Positions 48,301 to 60,650 are shown, counted from the stretch's first letter. The stretch: DNA of 64,000 bases from Telopea speciosissima (GCF_018873765.1 NC_057924.1:5518001-5582000), one strand, 5' to 3'. The notes: generated by a model not told the origin, from the letters alone. Numbers and translations are program-made.

Positions 48301-51300
48301 ACACTTGTTGGTATCCCACCTTTTGATTTGTTGTAAATTTAAAGCATTTTTTTGGGCATTCCAAGATTGCTTACTGCTGCTCATGATATAACTTTGAATA
48401 TTTGAAACTACAGTAATATTTTTAGATTATAAGATGTAGGCATAGTTGTCAAGGCGTCGCCCAGGCATCCAGGCGGATCTATAGGGGCCTAGGCGACTGT
48501 CACCATAGTGTTGGGTGCCTTGCACTGGTTTAATTGGTATCGGACCAGGGTCTGACACTTATTTATGCCAAATATCATTTAAGTAAATGGTCATTTACTT
48601 AAGATATTATTCATAAATAAGCAAATACCCTCCTATTTGAATCCAATAAAAATAGTTAAAAAATCAAATTCCAAAAGGATAAAAAGTCAACCCCCCCAAT
48701 TCAAGAACAAAAACTTGATTTTTGGCGGTAGGTGAAATTTTCAACTTTATAATGCTGGGTTTTTTCTCAAATCTAAAAATTCCATGAATCTTAATATGAT
48801 AAAGCATTGCTAAAAACCCAAAGTGTGGTAAAATATTCATTTGTTTTGATATCTAAAAAAATATTTTCATTTAGAGCGATTTTGACAGCATCCGCAAACA
48901 CCAAATAAGGTATCATTTGAAATTAAATCATTTGATCAGTCAAACTTCTTAGAGAACAAGAACAATTCTCTAAATCGAAAGTAGTTTAATTACTTATTGA
49001 TAAGATCATATTTTTTAAGAACAGTATAAAGTATAAAACTAAATATATGTTTTGATTGTTTCAAACTTCCAATAGCTTGCTTCTTCAATTCTGCTCTCTT
49101 TTGTTCTATGTTGATTTTTGATGACTTTATGTGGCTTAATTTTGATTTTTTATTACTTTTTGTGACTTAATGTTTACTTTTTATGACTTGATGTTGCTTA
49201 ATGTTGATTTTTTTATGACTTGATATGGCCTAATGTTGATTTTTTATGATATAAGGTACGTATCGTAGCATACTAAATAATGTTAGGAAAGAGGGGATAT
49301 AAAAAATAACACTTGGGTGCCTTGATCGCCTAGGCAGACTCCTTATTGCCTAAGCGCTTAGGCACCCCTCTACCGCCTTAGGTCGCCTTGCCGCCTTGAC
49401 AACTATGGATGCAGGAAAGTTGTTAAGAAACTTAAGATTACATTTGCAGAACGGCATGGTGATATTTCATATGTTAGGGGTATAATGTGTTCTTTGTTGG
49501 CTATTTAAATGGGAGCTTCTAATTGTCACTATGACCAATGGCATTTAAAATTGACCTTATAATTCATGACCTGCCACGTTGCAGTACATAGGTGGGTCCA
49601 TGTGATAGAGAACTTTGTACGCGTTCCATTGGTGAAGTTTCAGACCAAAACAGGTAAAGAATGTATCTTAAAAGGGTGCCTAAAGTCTTATAAGATTGCA
49701 ACAATGCCATTCCATTGCAATTGACTATAATGGCATTTTTGTATATACAACTTCGAACTCATTTTTAAGGCATTTCCTTAATTGTTTTGAGCTGAAACTT
49801 GACATGTGTGAAGTCCTCTATCACATGGACCCACTCACATATTACCACATGGTAGGTTGTGAAATATAAGGCCATTTTAAATGTCTATGTTTAGTGAGAA
49901 TATTTTCCCTATTGGCATCTTACTTTCAGTTTTCAGTTTATGATCTTCAAGGAAAGGAAGCGGAAAGAATGGATGTTTCCTACTTATGTCTGCTTATAAC
50001 TTTATCTTGAAATGTGTTTGTTTTGGTATAACTGTTTATGTTCCCTTCAATCTTTTCAAATATATGAGCTCAGCTTTCTTCCTTGATTCAACTCAGTGAG
50101 TTGGTCCAAGTTGACCTGCCTCCCTAGCCTGTGGGATGTAGTCACTGGTCAACATGGTAACTCATATTGGTGAAGACTTTTTTGTGTTTTGACTATAGAG
50201 TGTCAGTGATTCCTGTGACTCAAGTCTTCTTGTATGTAGCCTAAAACCTCCAAAAGATCTTATTAGGACTTGTTAGCCTTTTTATCTCGTGTTGTGTTTG
50301 CCTGTTTGGGGGGAGGGGTTAAAGATATTGAACTAAGCCCATCAGGTTTATTAAGGTAGCTCAAAAGAATATAGAATCCAATGCAATGTGAACTGAAAAT
50401 CTGTTGATTTGGATTTAGATGCCTAGTCCATAAGTCGATGAAAATTCCTTGTTGTTTCTAACACTAAATGATAATGATGTATATGTTGATTTTCAGGTTG
50501 AATTACTATAAAAAAGATGAAAATTTCTTATTCCTAGCGTAATTTTTATTCAAATTAGTTAGTTAAAGAGAAGTTTAGATTACTCCTATCCATTCTTGCC
50601 TTTTTGGACTTGCCAGCCTGACTCGACTCCCAATTTGAGCCATTGAAGTAATGGATGATCAACAGCCCTAACTAGATATTTACAGTTTATACCACATCCT
50701 GGCTGAATGAATTAGTGTGTAAAGAGTGAATAAAACAACATGTCGTTACAAGTCCATAAGCATCTTTATAGATATGAAATATCAAATTAGTTACTCCCTT
50801 TTCATTGTTTCTTTCCTCAGTTTCTCATAAACTGGTGAGACTGGAAGTTGAAGACTTGATTTGTCAAGATTGTAAATGCCTTTTCACTTCTACTTCACAA
50901 GGCAACCAACCATGCATTGGGAGCAACTTTCACTCAATTTTTTCTTTCCTCCACTTTTGGAAAGCAATCAAATCCAACCTAAACTTGTTTGACACATAGT
51001 CTTTTTGGTACTTACCTTTCTCTGGTTTTAGTGGATTCCTGTCTCCTTAGCTTCTTTGGTTTGTTATGTTTGGTTTTGTAGTTCTAATCCTAATGATGCG
51101 GTTAAGGGTGTCCAATCGGGCCAATTGGGCCTTAGTTATTTTGGCCCATGATTGGGTTTTATTGGCCTTGGGCTTTTTATTTTTGTGTTTATTGATGCAA
51201 TTGGCCTACTTTATAAGCCCCAAGTGGGGGTAAAGTTAGTACATGGCATCAGTAGTTAAGTGTTCAAGTTTGATTAGGATGCTTAATAGCTTTTAAGAGT

Positions 51301-52660
51301 TCTGTTTTGGGTCTATTTACTTTAAGTCAGTATAATAGAGTGATTAGAAGTCCTTTTATGAGTTAATTTAGGAATTTTTGTAGATATTTCAGTATGTAAC
51401 ACCTGCATCAAGTGGAGGTGATTTGGGTAAAGAATATGAGTTTCTATTAAGAGTTTTGGAGCTTTGAGCTTAACACATGGGATTAGTATCCCATACTTGA
51501 TTTCTTCTCTTCTCTTCTTCTTCTCCATTGATCAAAAGTTATTTTCTGCAATTCTCTTCTCCCTTCACATCAATTTCTAGTTCTGATCTTTTTTTCTTAA
51601 CATAAATTCCTATCTTTTTCTACTCCAACTAAGAATTTTCTGAAACTTCAAATCTGACAATTAGATTTCAAATCTACTTCCATACTTGGAAATTATTTTC
51701 TGTTTTGAACCTTCTTACAGTTTCAAAATTCAAACTTGAAACTGATTTTTTGTTTTGCTGCTACTAAGTTTGATTTGGGAATTCCTTCTTCAAGTAGGAA
51801 TCTTCAGATCCTAAGAATCTGCCTATTGGATCAAGCCTGATTTCTGATACTATACTCCCATCCATTTAGAGTCTTTGACCAGAATTTTGCCTAAATCTGA
51901 TCTCTTAGTTCTCTGTTATTAAAATTCTTCGGAAATCTGGTTTTATTTCTTATGTGCAATCCTGTCACAAGCTTGCCTCCCACTGGATCTTATTGGTTCA
52001 AGGTTAGCACTGCATTGCATAACCCGATCGGAAGGATTGTCGGAGTGGAATTTTAGTAACAGTGAGCACCATCTAATATTTCTTGTCAAATTTTGTCTTC
52101 ATTGGCTTACGATTCATAGTAATTTGTGAGATGATTTATTAGGATTTTGGGGGAGTAGGACAGCCTACCATTCTTACTGGAAAGTAGGCATGGTTAAAAA
52201 ATCCATCATTGTTCCTGAATCCTCTCATTTAATAGGCATTCCAAATCAATCGTTGCTTGGGAGGACCTGATCAAGTTATAAGACTATTCCTTTGATTTGA
52301 TGGAAGATTTTGAGTCTCTATCTAGTATCTATTCAACCTTTGATTATTTTGACATTTACCTATTAAAGTAGAAGGAAAAACACTGAAACATATTGTTTTA
52401 GCTATGAAACCATAGTACAATCGCCATTGGTAAATTTTGGATTGGAAATCACAAGACACATTTTGTTTTGTTTCCTTATAATTTCTTTGTAGTCAATTAT
52501 TATACGAAGTCAACTAATTTTACAATCTATCTGTTTCAGTAATTCCATATTGTACTTTTGTATCATGTTCTCCTGGGCACTGACTATTGGGATTCTTTTC
52601 TGGATATCTTTTCAGACTTTGGCGTTGCTAGACTTGTGTGATCAAGGAGGAAGCGATTGA
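45371..52660 (+). CDS. NRP: DCD domain-containing protein NRP (asparagine-rich)
   Basis: Exons 45371-45965, 46258-46358, 47727-47810, 47902-48012 and 52616-52660 join in frame to 311 residues. NRP proteins are plant stress and cell-death-related factors. The N-terminal half opens MMDSQRSFWQLGDELRG and contains an asparagine/serine-rich tract (about residues 125-160). The DCD domain (about 175-306) has the family blocks GYIFVCNNDTMQEDL, LFGLPSRYRD, PGLPLFLYNYATHQLHGIFE, GGTNIDPTAWED and FPAQVRIRVRKLC. The short last exon (TLALLDLCDQGGSD) completes it. The start could equally be the ATG three bases downstream (45374). Intron 4 is 4.6 kb and loaded with small elements. Confidence 0.92.
46701..46960 (+). 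repeat. Tandem duplication of about 130 bp in NRP intron 2
   Basis: Two head-to-tail units begin ACTCTAAAGAGAATGTAAAA (46702 and 46834). They share GGCTTG-CATT, GTTGGCAAGGT, AAGTCCAATTTATTAATCTC and a CATATCC/TATATCC phrase. Divergence is moderate. Confidence 0.75.
48061..48222 (+). mobile_element. Au SINE in NRP intron 4
   Basis: tRNA-like head (GTGCAATGGTAAGGTTGCTC, GGTCACGGGTTCAAA) plus the Au body (GGGGGTAAGGCTACGTGTAC, CAGACCCTGCATTGGCGGGA, GCCTTGTGCATTGAGTACGC) and a T-rich tail. I could not see a clear target duplication. Confidence 0.82.
48441..49407. mobile_element. hAT-like non-autonomous element in NRP intron 4
   Basis: Perfect 16-bp TIRs CATAGTTGTCAAGGCG at both ends, with an 8-bp target duplication GATGTAGG (48433-48440) / GATGCAGG (49408-49415), one mismatch. 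The subterminal parts are rich in CCTAGGCG/CGCCTAGG-type repeats and the core is A/T-rich. 967 bp, no coding capacity. Confidence 0.85.
49542..49883. mobile_element. MITE with TIRs of about 110 bp in NRP intron 4
   Basis: CATTTAAAATTGACCTTATA..GGGTCCATGTGATAGAG pairs with CTATCACATGGACCC..TATAAGGCCATTTTAAATG. The arms continue through TGAAGTTTCAG / CTGAAACTT. Confidence 0.75.
49884..52615. other. Remainder of NRP intron 4
   Basis: Mostly A/T-rich. A phrase AAGGGTGTCCAATCGGGCC near 51103 looks like the end of a decayed TIR element. The stretch from about 51240 to 52010 has the look of LTR non-coding sequence, but no second LTR was found. Confidence 0.3.
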
Positions 52661-54323
52661 TGTGCCAACTACATCAGCTGTAATATCTGGAACATGTTTG
52701 AAGCCAAGAAAAGAAGAATCTCAGGGTGCAGTGAGGTCTAGTTCGCCATCTTTCATGAACTTCTTGATTTTCTGCAAAGGCAGAAGCTCAGGAGTCATTT
52801 GATCAAAGTTGGGTTTTTGTGAGTTTGCCAAATAATATATTGAGGTGCATGTTATTTTACCAGCAGGATACTGGTCTGGGGGCCTCTTCGTGTGTGTGTG
52901 TGTGTGGGATTGGGCTGCTGAAGGATGGCAGTCTGTTTTATATATGTATGGGAGGGAGTAGATCGAAATTCCGAAATCGGAAGGAAACGATCAATCTCCT
53001 GAGTCTTAGGATCTAACTCTATGAGATAATTGGTTGAAGTGCTTTTCTGCAATTTTCTGCTGGTCTTGCTGCTGCCTAATCTATCATATATGGTTTGCTC
53101 TGAGTAAGCTGCATTACAATTCAGTTTGCTGCTCTTGGCAGATTTCGTGATGGGCAATTTGGGCTGTTTGGAATACCGGAGAGATTGCACTTCACATGTG
53201 AACAACATTTATAAAAAAAAAACAAACACGGAAGGCAGATTAGGGTAAGATGATAAAACAATTTATAATTTTTAAAGTAAGAAAAAGAATGATTAAAATA
53301 TAAATGTGAGAGGGTGTAGACTGTAGACTGTAGAGTTCCCGAAGTGGAGCCCATGTGGGTACCATATTGATCCCTTGTGGGTTTTGTCTTGCCTCCTTGT
53401 GGGCCCCTATAGATTAAAATGAGATTCTTCATTGTCCAAAAATATCAACCAGCGACCAACCAAATGGCATCCATTGGAGCTGTTTTTCCGCTGTGGAATC
53501 TATAGATTGCATGTCTAGTTGTACCATGTGGATGGATAAGGTGCCTATCTAATTGACTTTTTGTATCCTTTTGATGGTTTTAAATTCTTCCAATGCTTTT
53601 ATTTTCTCGCTCAATTAATCATAAGTGAGCTTCATTTTATCAAGTCACGCACCCAATCTTAAAAATGGGTATTTCAATACAATTCAAAACAATGCTCTTC
53701 CCTCAATATTTCTTGACCTTTTTATCCTCAACTTCATGATCTCTCTGATTACCACTTTCACATAAATGGCACCCACAGAGTGGGGTCAAGTTGGTCTATT
53801 TCTATTCCGTGGTTAGAAGATTTGTAATCCTTTTACCACGTGCTCTTTGCACTCAGATAGTCAGATCAATAGATATCTGCTTACCAAGACGAAAAAAAAA
53901 AATTAGGCTCAAGTTCAGAGGGGTTATAACTGGATCTAATGACTTAGGCAGAACCACAGTAGAATCATAGGGTTGGGGTTCTGGTGGCAGAGAGAGATTG
54001 GTCTTCTGGGGATTGAGAAAAAAAAAAACATACATGGTCAGGGAAGTGCACTACTTTGGGTATAGCTTTATAATACCTATTTTTATTATGGGTAGTTTTA
54101 TTAAAACATTGGGTGGATAATTTGATAAACTGAAACTCATTTTTACGTAATCTTGTAATTTTTCCCAACTTCTCCCAGTGACAGACATTGGTATCTTTTC
54201 TGTCAATGAAACCATCTGAGCCGTTCCTTACTCTTAATTGATTTGACAGTCAAAATCAACATTGATGACATTTTATGGCTCAAAGGGTTTGAATGGTTTA
54301 TGTAGGGGGGGAAGATCGGAAAA
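52661..54323. other. NRP 3' flank and intergenic spacer
   Basis: Begins with the presumed NRP 3' UTR and contains a (TG)n microsatellite at 52891-52906. No gene is recognised. Confidence 0.5.
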
Positions 54324-54488
54324 TTATCACCTCCAGTTTGCTGACCGGCCCAGTTCCCCAGTTCCTCTAATAGGGGATGGTGGACCCCACTAGGGCAGGG
54401 TGTTTGGGCATGGGTAGAGAGGTCATTTCAGCCCCTCTTTGTTAGAGGAACTGGGGAACTGGGCCGGTCAGCAAACTGGAGGTGATAA
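54324..54488. mobile_element. Foldback MITE D, nearly perfect arms
   Basis: TTATCACCTCCAGTTTGCTG is mirrored exactly by CAGCAAACTGGAGGTGATAA. The arms stay identical for about 45 bp through CCCAGTTCCTCTAA, which implies a young insertion. The core has GGGCAGGGTGTTTGG and GAGGTCATTTCAGCCCC. It abuts the inverted LINE segment. Confidence 0.85.
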
Positions 54489-55670
54489 AGATCCGGGAAG
54501 ATCCCTGGGAAGATGAATCCCACTTCAAATGCATATTGAGAATCTGAGATTTTAGGCAGTGTTTGGAATGTAAGAAAAGAATCTTACCAAAGAAATTGAA
54601 TAAGATTAGCTTTAATAGTAAGCAGGTCGTTTTCAGTTGCTCTACAAAAGATGAATGTATCATCAGCAAAGAAGAGGTGTGAAATTTCTGGAGCAGTTAT
54701 AGAAATTTTGAAACCTCTAAACATTCCTAGATCCCTATAAACATTTAGTAATCTTGGCAAAACCTCCATAATTTCTCGGAACAGATAGGGACTTGGGGGA
54801 CATCCTTGGCGCAGTCCACTTGAGCCATGGAAAAATCCAAAAGGGCTACCCTTCAATTTGATTGAGAAGGAAGAGGTAGAGATAAGATTACGAAGAAGAG
54901 TCCCCCACATTGAGCCAAACCCAAGAAATCTAAAGATTCCCTCAAGCAGACTCCACTCAACTCTATGATATGCTTTGGACATATCCAATTTAATTGCAAC
55001 ATATCTGGATTTTCCTTTTTTGTGAGATAAGGAATGAAAGATTTCTTGAGCCATAACAATATTGTCAGAGATTCGCCTGCCAGGAATGAATGCTGATTGA
55101 AAAGGAGAGATACAAGATGAGGGGAAGGATTTTAATCTACAGGCCAGCAGTTTGGCAAGTAATTTATAAGATACATTACAGAGGCTAATAGGCATAAAAT
55201 CAGTCACCCTAGCTGCATTCTCAGATTTGGGAATGAGGCACAAGAGTGTATGATTTACCCCAAAAGGGAGGGGGTGGCTTTGAAATAATTTATAAACAAA
55301 TGCCATGACATCAGATGCAATGAGATCCCAAAACCTTTGATAGAAACAAGCTTGAAACCATCAAAATCTGGGGCTTTGAGAACTTCAATAGAGAAGATTA
55401 CCCTTGAACCTCAATTAGAACAGGCAAAGCACAGAAAGAGAGTTGATTACTGGCAGATATCACAAGGTCAAAAAGAGACTCAACAAAGGATGGATCCAGG
55501 GGGTTGAAGGTCTTAAAAATTCCTTGGAGATGAGGTATGAATTCATTGGCCATCTCCATAGGATCCTCTAAGCAGTCATCGTTGTTATCAAGAATGAAAT
55601 GAAATTAACTTTGGAAAAAGTGGTCAAGAAATTAGCAAGAATATCCAACATTATGACCGGATAAGATTGG
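54489..55670 (-). mobile_element. LINE segment, inverted: reverse transcriptase N-terminal part
   Basis: Minus-strand frames read LCLIPKSENAARVTDFMPIS, QSAFIPGRRISDNIVMAQEI, KLDMSKAYHRVEWSLLEGI, GLRQGCPPSPYLF and HLFFADDTFIFCRA, the ordered motifs of a plant L1-type reverse transcriptase, including FADD. Upstream, up to about 55670, the frame is broken but still matches the linker before the RT (a WPMNSYLIS-like stretch). The segment stops shortly after FADD, and the continuation of the protein lies on the opposite strand. Confidence 0.88.
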
Positions 55671-57255
55671 ATCTATTTTGGGAATCACAAATGATAACCC
55701 TAGTACCACCTATTTGGGTACTAACTTAATTCCCTTGAGATCTAAAGCCAAGGAACTGGAAGGGCTAGTGACCAGAATTAAATTTAGATTATCTATTTGG
55801 AAAGCTAACCATCTCTCATTTGCAGGACGAAAGATCCTTATTCAATCTGTATTAAACTCCATTTCTGCATACATAATGTCTTCTTTCCTCTTCTCCCAAA
55901 AAGTTTGTAAAAGCATTGATTCTACCTGCCTCAAATTTTGGAATGGATGGGCAAAGTCCCACTTGATCTCATGGGATAAAGTCTGCTCTCCTAAAATTGC
56001 TGGAGGGATTGGTCTGCGTAAAGCAATTATTCATAACAAATCCCTAATTCTGAAACTGGGCTGGAGACTACTCAATAACTCCGAGGATATGTGGGCTAGG
56101 ATGTTGAAATCAAAGTGTTTTAACAATTCTTCGCTCTTTAATCCCAAGGTAATGAAGAAAAAAGGCTCTTGGTCTTGGAATAGCATTGCCCAAATGCTAC
56201 CAACTCTGAAAGGTATGGTATTTCGTCACATAGGTAACGGTGCACATTTCTTCTTCTGGGATGACCCCTGGATAGCTTCAATTCCTGGTCATAGTCTTAC
56301 TAGTATAGCACCTATATATAATATTCATGAGCTTGTTTGTAATGCTTTTGATAACTCTGGGTCTTTATACACATCATTTTCACATGCTTTACCCACTTGC
56401 TTTGCATCAGCCTGTGTTAATATTAGTCCTACCACTGGACTGGATTCTTGGAATTTTACCCACTAAATCAAAAAAAAATCTCTACAAAAAAAAAGCAGCT
56501 CACTCTTTCATGGTTTCCAACTCTCTACAGTCCTATTGGTGGCAATTCTTTTGGAAAATTCCTATACACCCCAAATTCAAAGTGTTTTTTTGGTGGGTGT
56601 TAAATAATGGTTTACCTGCTAAAGCCCACATCTCACAATGGGTTAAGGTTGATCCAAATTGTGCCTTCTGTGGTACAAACATAGAATCAGTTTGGCATAT
56701 CTTCTCATCTTGTGACTGGACTAAACGCACATGGGCAGCAAGACAATTAGGTTTGAGAACTGAACATATTGCATTCCCATCTTTATCTCTTTTTTGCCAA
56801 TCTTTACTTCGCTACTGCTCTAATGATAGATGAATGGCCATTGATTCTTCTCAGTCTTTATCATATAACCTGCTACTTTATCTGGATTCATAGGAACATA
56901 ATTCTTTTTCAGGGAGTTAAACTTGATCCATTATGGATCACCACTTTGTCTTCCAAATGGATATGTGAGCTCTCGATATCCCCCCCCCCCCCCCACTGTC
57001 ACCAAGTTGGATTATTCCTCATGCCCTCCTCATAAACTCTCATTACTTTCCTCTTTATCCCAAAGTTTTTTAGGCACTTTCCATGTATTATATTCAAGTC
57101 TAATTAATTTGCTCAAAAAGAGAAGTAAATTTCTCTTACTTATTTGTACGTATTTCAATTATTTTTACAATTATTGTTGGTAATGATTTTGCTTTATTTA
57201 ATTTTAATTCCTTCTTCTTCTTTTTTCGCTTGGAACTTTTTTTAATGAAAATGTA
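55671..57255 (+). mobile_element. LINE segment, sense: RT C-terminal and zinc-binding region, 3' end
   Basis: The plus strand opens with LGITNDNPSTTYLGTNLIPL, the block that normally follows the FADD region. It continues with WKANHLSFAGRKILIQSVL, GGIGLRKAIIHNKSLILKLGWRL and a zinc-binding region (WKIPIHPKFKVFFWWVLNNG, CAFCGTNIESVWHIFSSC). A stop and an A-rich frameshift near 56466-56500 break the frame. The 3' end is placed near 57255 by composition only. Together with 54489-55670 it makes one split ORF2. Confidence 0.85.
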
Positions 57256-58526
57256 ACCACTCCATCTAATTTGAAGTAAAACATATAGACTTCTCAATGG
57301 TAAAATGAAGTACAGGGAAATGAAAAAGAATATATATATTTTTAAATTCCTCTGTGTGTATGTGGCTAAATCACTCAAACTCTCATAACCCCCGAAAATA
57401 CTATTGCAATGGGCTGTTCGGAAATAATTATGGCAGTTGAATAAGAAGATCATTATGACTATAGCCTTTGATAGATTTACCTAAGACGAAAAAGATTTAT
57501 TTGATATTATGGATGATTAGTTTTTGAAGGACTGCTTCATTTGTGTCGGTTGGTTCGATCTATTGCTCTTTCCTTGTGCCTATTTCACTTTAGGAGGTTA
57601 GTTTAAAGGTACAACCTTTGTAACTTAGTGATACTCATGGATTGGCTAATTCTATTTGGTAGTACTCCTGCTAATAATTTAGCACATTATTTATTGCTAA
57701 ACAATCCTACAAATTTGCCAAATAATAGATTAGATGGGGTCTAACTTTTTATGGACACTCCAGGAATCCCTACTCATATGGCAAACTTTAGTTCAATCAA
57801 TATTGGGATTTTCTTACTGACACTTCTCTAGTGTCAAATCATTTGTAACCTTATTTAGTTGCCCTTTTATTATTACACACAGTTTTTGCGAATGAGGATA
57901 AATATATTTTCATATGTGCATGACAATGATACATGATTACATAATGATATGTTATTTTTAAGTAGTTTTGAAAATCCTTTTATACTCATAACTTAAAGAC
58001 TTTTGAGAATAAGATAAGGGACAATTAAAAAAAGGTTTTAAATTCTAATTACGCCTTTAAAGATTAGAGGTGTCATCTAGGCACTCCCATCAAAATTTTA
58101 CCAAGTAACACTATATAGATATGACAGTGCATGGAGTACCATAGACATGCATACATGTCAATAAACAAAATGATATAAATTACTAAGCTCTAAATTTGGC
58201 ATGTGCATATCATCATGGCTTTGGCTCCACATCTAAATATGCTCATCAAATGGCTTTGGCGATTTTAACTCTTAATGATCCTCAAGTGGCCAATGGTGAT
58301 TATCTCCAATCGGCTATAACTATTAATGCTCTTCAAACCCGTCAACTATTATTGATTGAGGTGTTGGACGAAGCAATGGCAAGTCGTATAGGCATCCTAC
58401 AAACTTTTATGATCAGCTCAGGGATACTTTATTGTAAGCGATAGTCACTCATCATTGCCAAGTAAGATACGCCGGATTAGGAGAGGGAGATGTTGATGTA
58501 GCACTAGTGTTGCTGGCTGGGACTGT
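57256..58526. other. Intergenic, A/T-rich
   Basis: An open frame at 58196-58444 has coding-like composition (for example HQMALAILTLNDPQVANG), but I do not recognise it and it has no clear start or neighbours. Nothing else is supported. Confidence 0.3.
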
Positions 58527-58794
58527 AGGGGTGTAAATGAATGGCCGAAATCCGTTTCCGTATCTGTGTTCTTATCTGTTTAGCATTATTCGAATCAGTC
58601 CGAAAGCTAAACGGATGCGGATATGGATAGGCTATAGTTATCCGAAAAGCTATATTTACATGTAAACGGATAAACTATCCGATCCGTATCCGTGTCCGTA
58701 TTCGTTTAGCACCATCCAAATCCTCCCAAAAACTAATCGAATGCGGATGCGGATATAGCATTATTCGAGCTGAATCCAATCCGTTTACATCCCT
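58527..58794. mobile_element. MITE with AGGGGTGTAAATG ends
   Basis: AGGGGTGTAAATG against CGTTTACATCCCT; the interior repeats CCGTATCCGT / TCCGTTTAGC phrases on both arms. 268 bp. The flanks do not show a clear duplication. Confidence 0.6.
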
Positions 58795-58796
58795 AA

Positions 58797-59160
58797 CTGG
58801 AAGCTAGTTTCTCCAACGGATAGGTATTAGAACCAGTGACAAGTCCACAGCGATCGTAACTCTTCAGAATTGGAATAAACTGCGAGCACCATAAGAGATA
58901 ATTTGAATCAGTTGATTTGATAGTACTAAAGTGATTCAGGGAGGAAAAAACACTGCCAGAATAAAACCGATAAGAGTGTGAGAAGAGAGATAGAGATAAA
59001 GAAGATAGAAGACTCAAGATTTAATGTGGTTCGGTTGTTAACAACCTACGTCCACGATGAAGTATTTTTTCACTATATTTTAACAACTATCTCTATCTCA
59101 TTATATAGGAAGAGATAGAGAATCAAGGGTGATTGCCTCTACACAAGGAAGGATATTTGT
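58797..59160 (-). pseudogene. Ty1/copia remnant: gag N-terminus and leader
   Basis: The minus-strand frame contains STDSNYLLWCSQFIPILKSY and GLVTGSNTYP, the conserved N-terminal block of copia gag proteins (NYLxWxxQFxPxL..G). The sequence upstream on that strand (GAACCACATTAAATCTTGAG region) looks like copia leader or LTR. The gag is cut off where the 58527-58794 MITE ends. Confidence 0.6.
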
Positions 59161-59609
59161 TACAGCTGGGATTCTTATCCCTTTGTCTATCAACAATCTG
59201 TCCGTCAGGCTTAGCGTGAGTTGATGAAGAGGTAGTCACGCTTGCAAGGCTAGAATCACTTTGATTCTAAATCATATATCCATTAGACTCCCTTTGATTA
59301 TCAATCACATGTTCGTTGGGCTGAGCATGAGTTAGTGAGGAGGTAATCACAGTTGCAATGCTGAAAGTCTTGATCTCTTTGTGAGGTGGTGATGAGTGAA
59401 TATCGCTTATATTTATGAAACTCACTATTTGTCCCTCAATCCGCATCGCTCCAGTCTTGACTTTCGTGTGATTATACCAGAAACTCTCTCTTTCTTGAAG
59501 AACTGTGGCAGCCATTTTGGTTCTTCTAATATCAAATTCCCTTTGTCATGGGCCTAAGGGTTTATTTTGGTCGAACTTACGAAGCAGCCATTACTTGGAA
59601 TCTAACTCC

Positions 59610-59772
59610 TCTCAGGTTCCTGTCCGGTCAGGTTCGTAGGTTCCTCTCATAGGGGGCCGGAAATGATGACCTCATCCCTTGCTCGAACACACTGCCCGAG
59701 TGGGGTGAGGTTGTCATTTCTGCCCTCCCTATGAGAGGAATCTACGAACTTGACCGGACAGGGAACCTGAGA
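59610..59772. mobile_element. Foldback MITE E
   Basis: TCTCAGGTTCCTGTCCGGTC pairs with GACCGGACAGGGAACCTGAGA, and CCTCTCATAGGG pairs with CCCTATGAGAGG. The core carries GAAATGATGACCTC and GAGGTTGTCATTTC. 163 bp. Confidence 0.8.
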
Positions 59773-60560
59773 AGATAAAACTTTCATTATTTGAGCTAGA
59801 AATATAATAGAAGAGTGAAAAAATAAGTGGTCAAACCTAACTAAGAGGGCAGTACAGGTTGCATGTGGCCACGACGGTATGTCTGGACCGGACAGGATTT
59901 CAAGCATCAAAGTGGGCATCCATTCTATTTTGTCTACCATGCCTCCACTAGTCGTTTCTCAAATTGGCTGTTTGTCCAATTGTATTTCTAGGGAACGTAT
60001 TAGTTTTGCTTATCTCCTACCTTAAAAGGTCCTGTTGATGACATGTAAGACAGTAAGATTATATTCCACTCATTGGTTTCTCATGCTTTGTATCAAAATC
60101 ATGTGTATCTTTCTTTTTCACAAAGAATAAAAAAGGCATGCGACCATATCACATCTTCTCCATCCAATTTTGGAGCAAACACATTCCAATCATATTGATA
60201 AGAAGAACCTAAGGTAACACGTGGAAATCTTTAGAACATTCCCCAAATCCAAACAGTTTGATCGGACAAATCAAGTAATCAACCTCACGACGTGGCATAA
60301 GTCTAGCGGTCAGTGTTATTTGCGCACGAGAAGACAACCACCTTAGACACTATTTCATTTTCAGGAAAATATATTCCACTCGAAGAAATGACAAAGGAAA
60401 AACCAATAAATAAATAGAAATAAAAATCAAAGGAGCAATTCTTTCTTCTTATTTACCATCTTACCCTTTTCAATTAACAATTATCCCTTCCTATCCTCTC
60501 TCCTTTAATACTCATCGTAGCTCTTTAACAATCCCTTTTCGCACAGTCCACTCCTTTCTT
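59773..60560. other. Upstream region of the RBP45/47-like gene
   Basis: No coding region or repeat is recognised. It contains the distal promoter. Confidence 0.4.
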
Positions 60561-60650
60561 TTTAGGGTTAGGGTTTCTCCGATCCCGAACCCTTATCTCC
60601 TGGTTCTTGCCTGTTTATTGTCCTCCTCCTTCTAGGTTTAGGGTTAAGAA
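60561..60650 (+). promoter_or_regulatory. Telo-box cluster in the leader/promoter of the RBP45/47-like gene
   Basis: TTTAGGGTTAGGGTTT at 60561-60576 and GGTTTAGGGTT at about 60636-60646, with a further TTTAGGGTTAGG at 60781. Telomere-like boxes are common near the starts of plant RNA-binding and ribosomal genes. Confidence 0.55.

Noticed and set aside
51240-52010. Solo LTR in NRP intron 4
   Set aside because: Composition is suggestive, but no terminal TG..CA pair with a target duplication could be defined.
52852-53208. Minus-strand frame of 118 codons after NRP
   Set aside because: Antisense to the NRP 3' flank, includes the (TG)n microsatellite and has no family resemblance.
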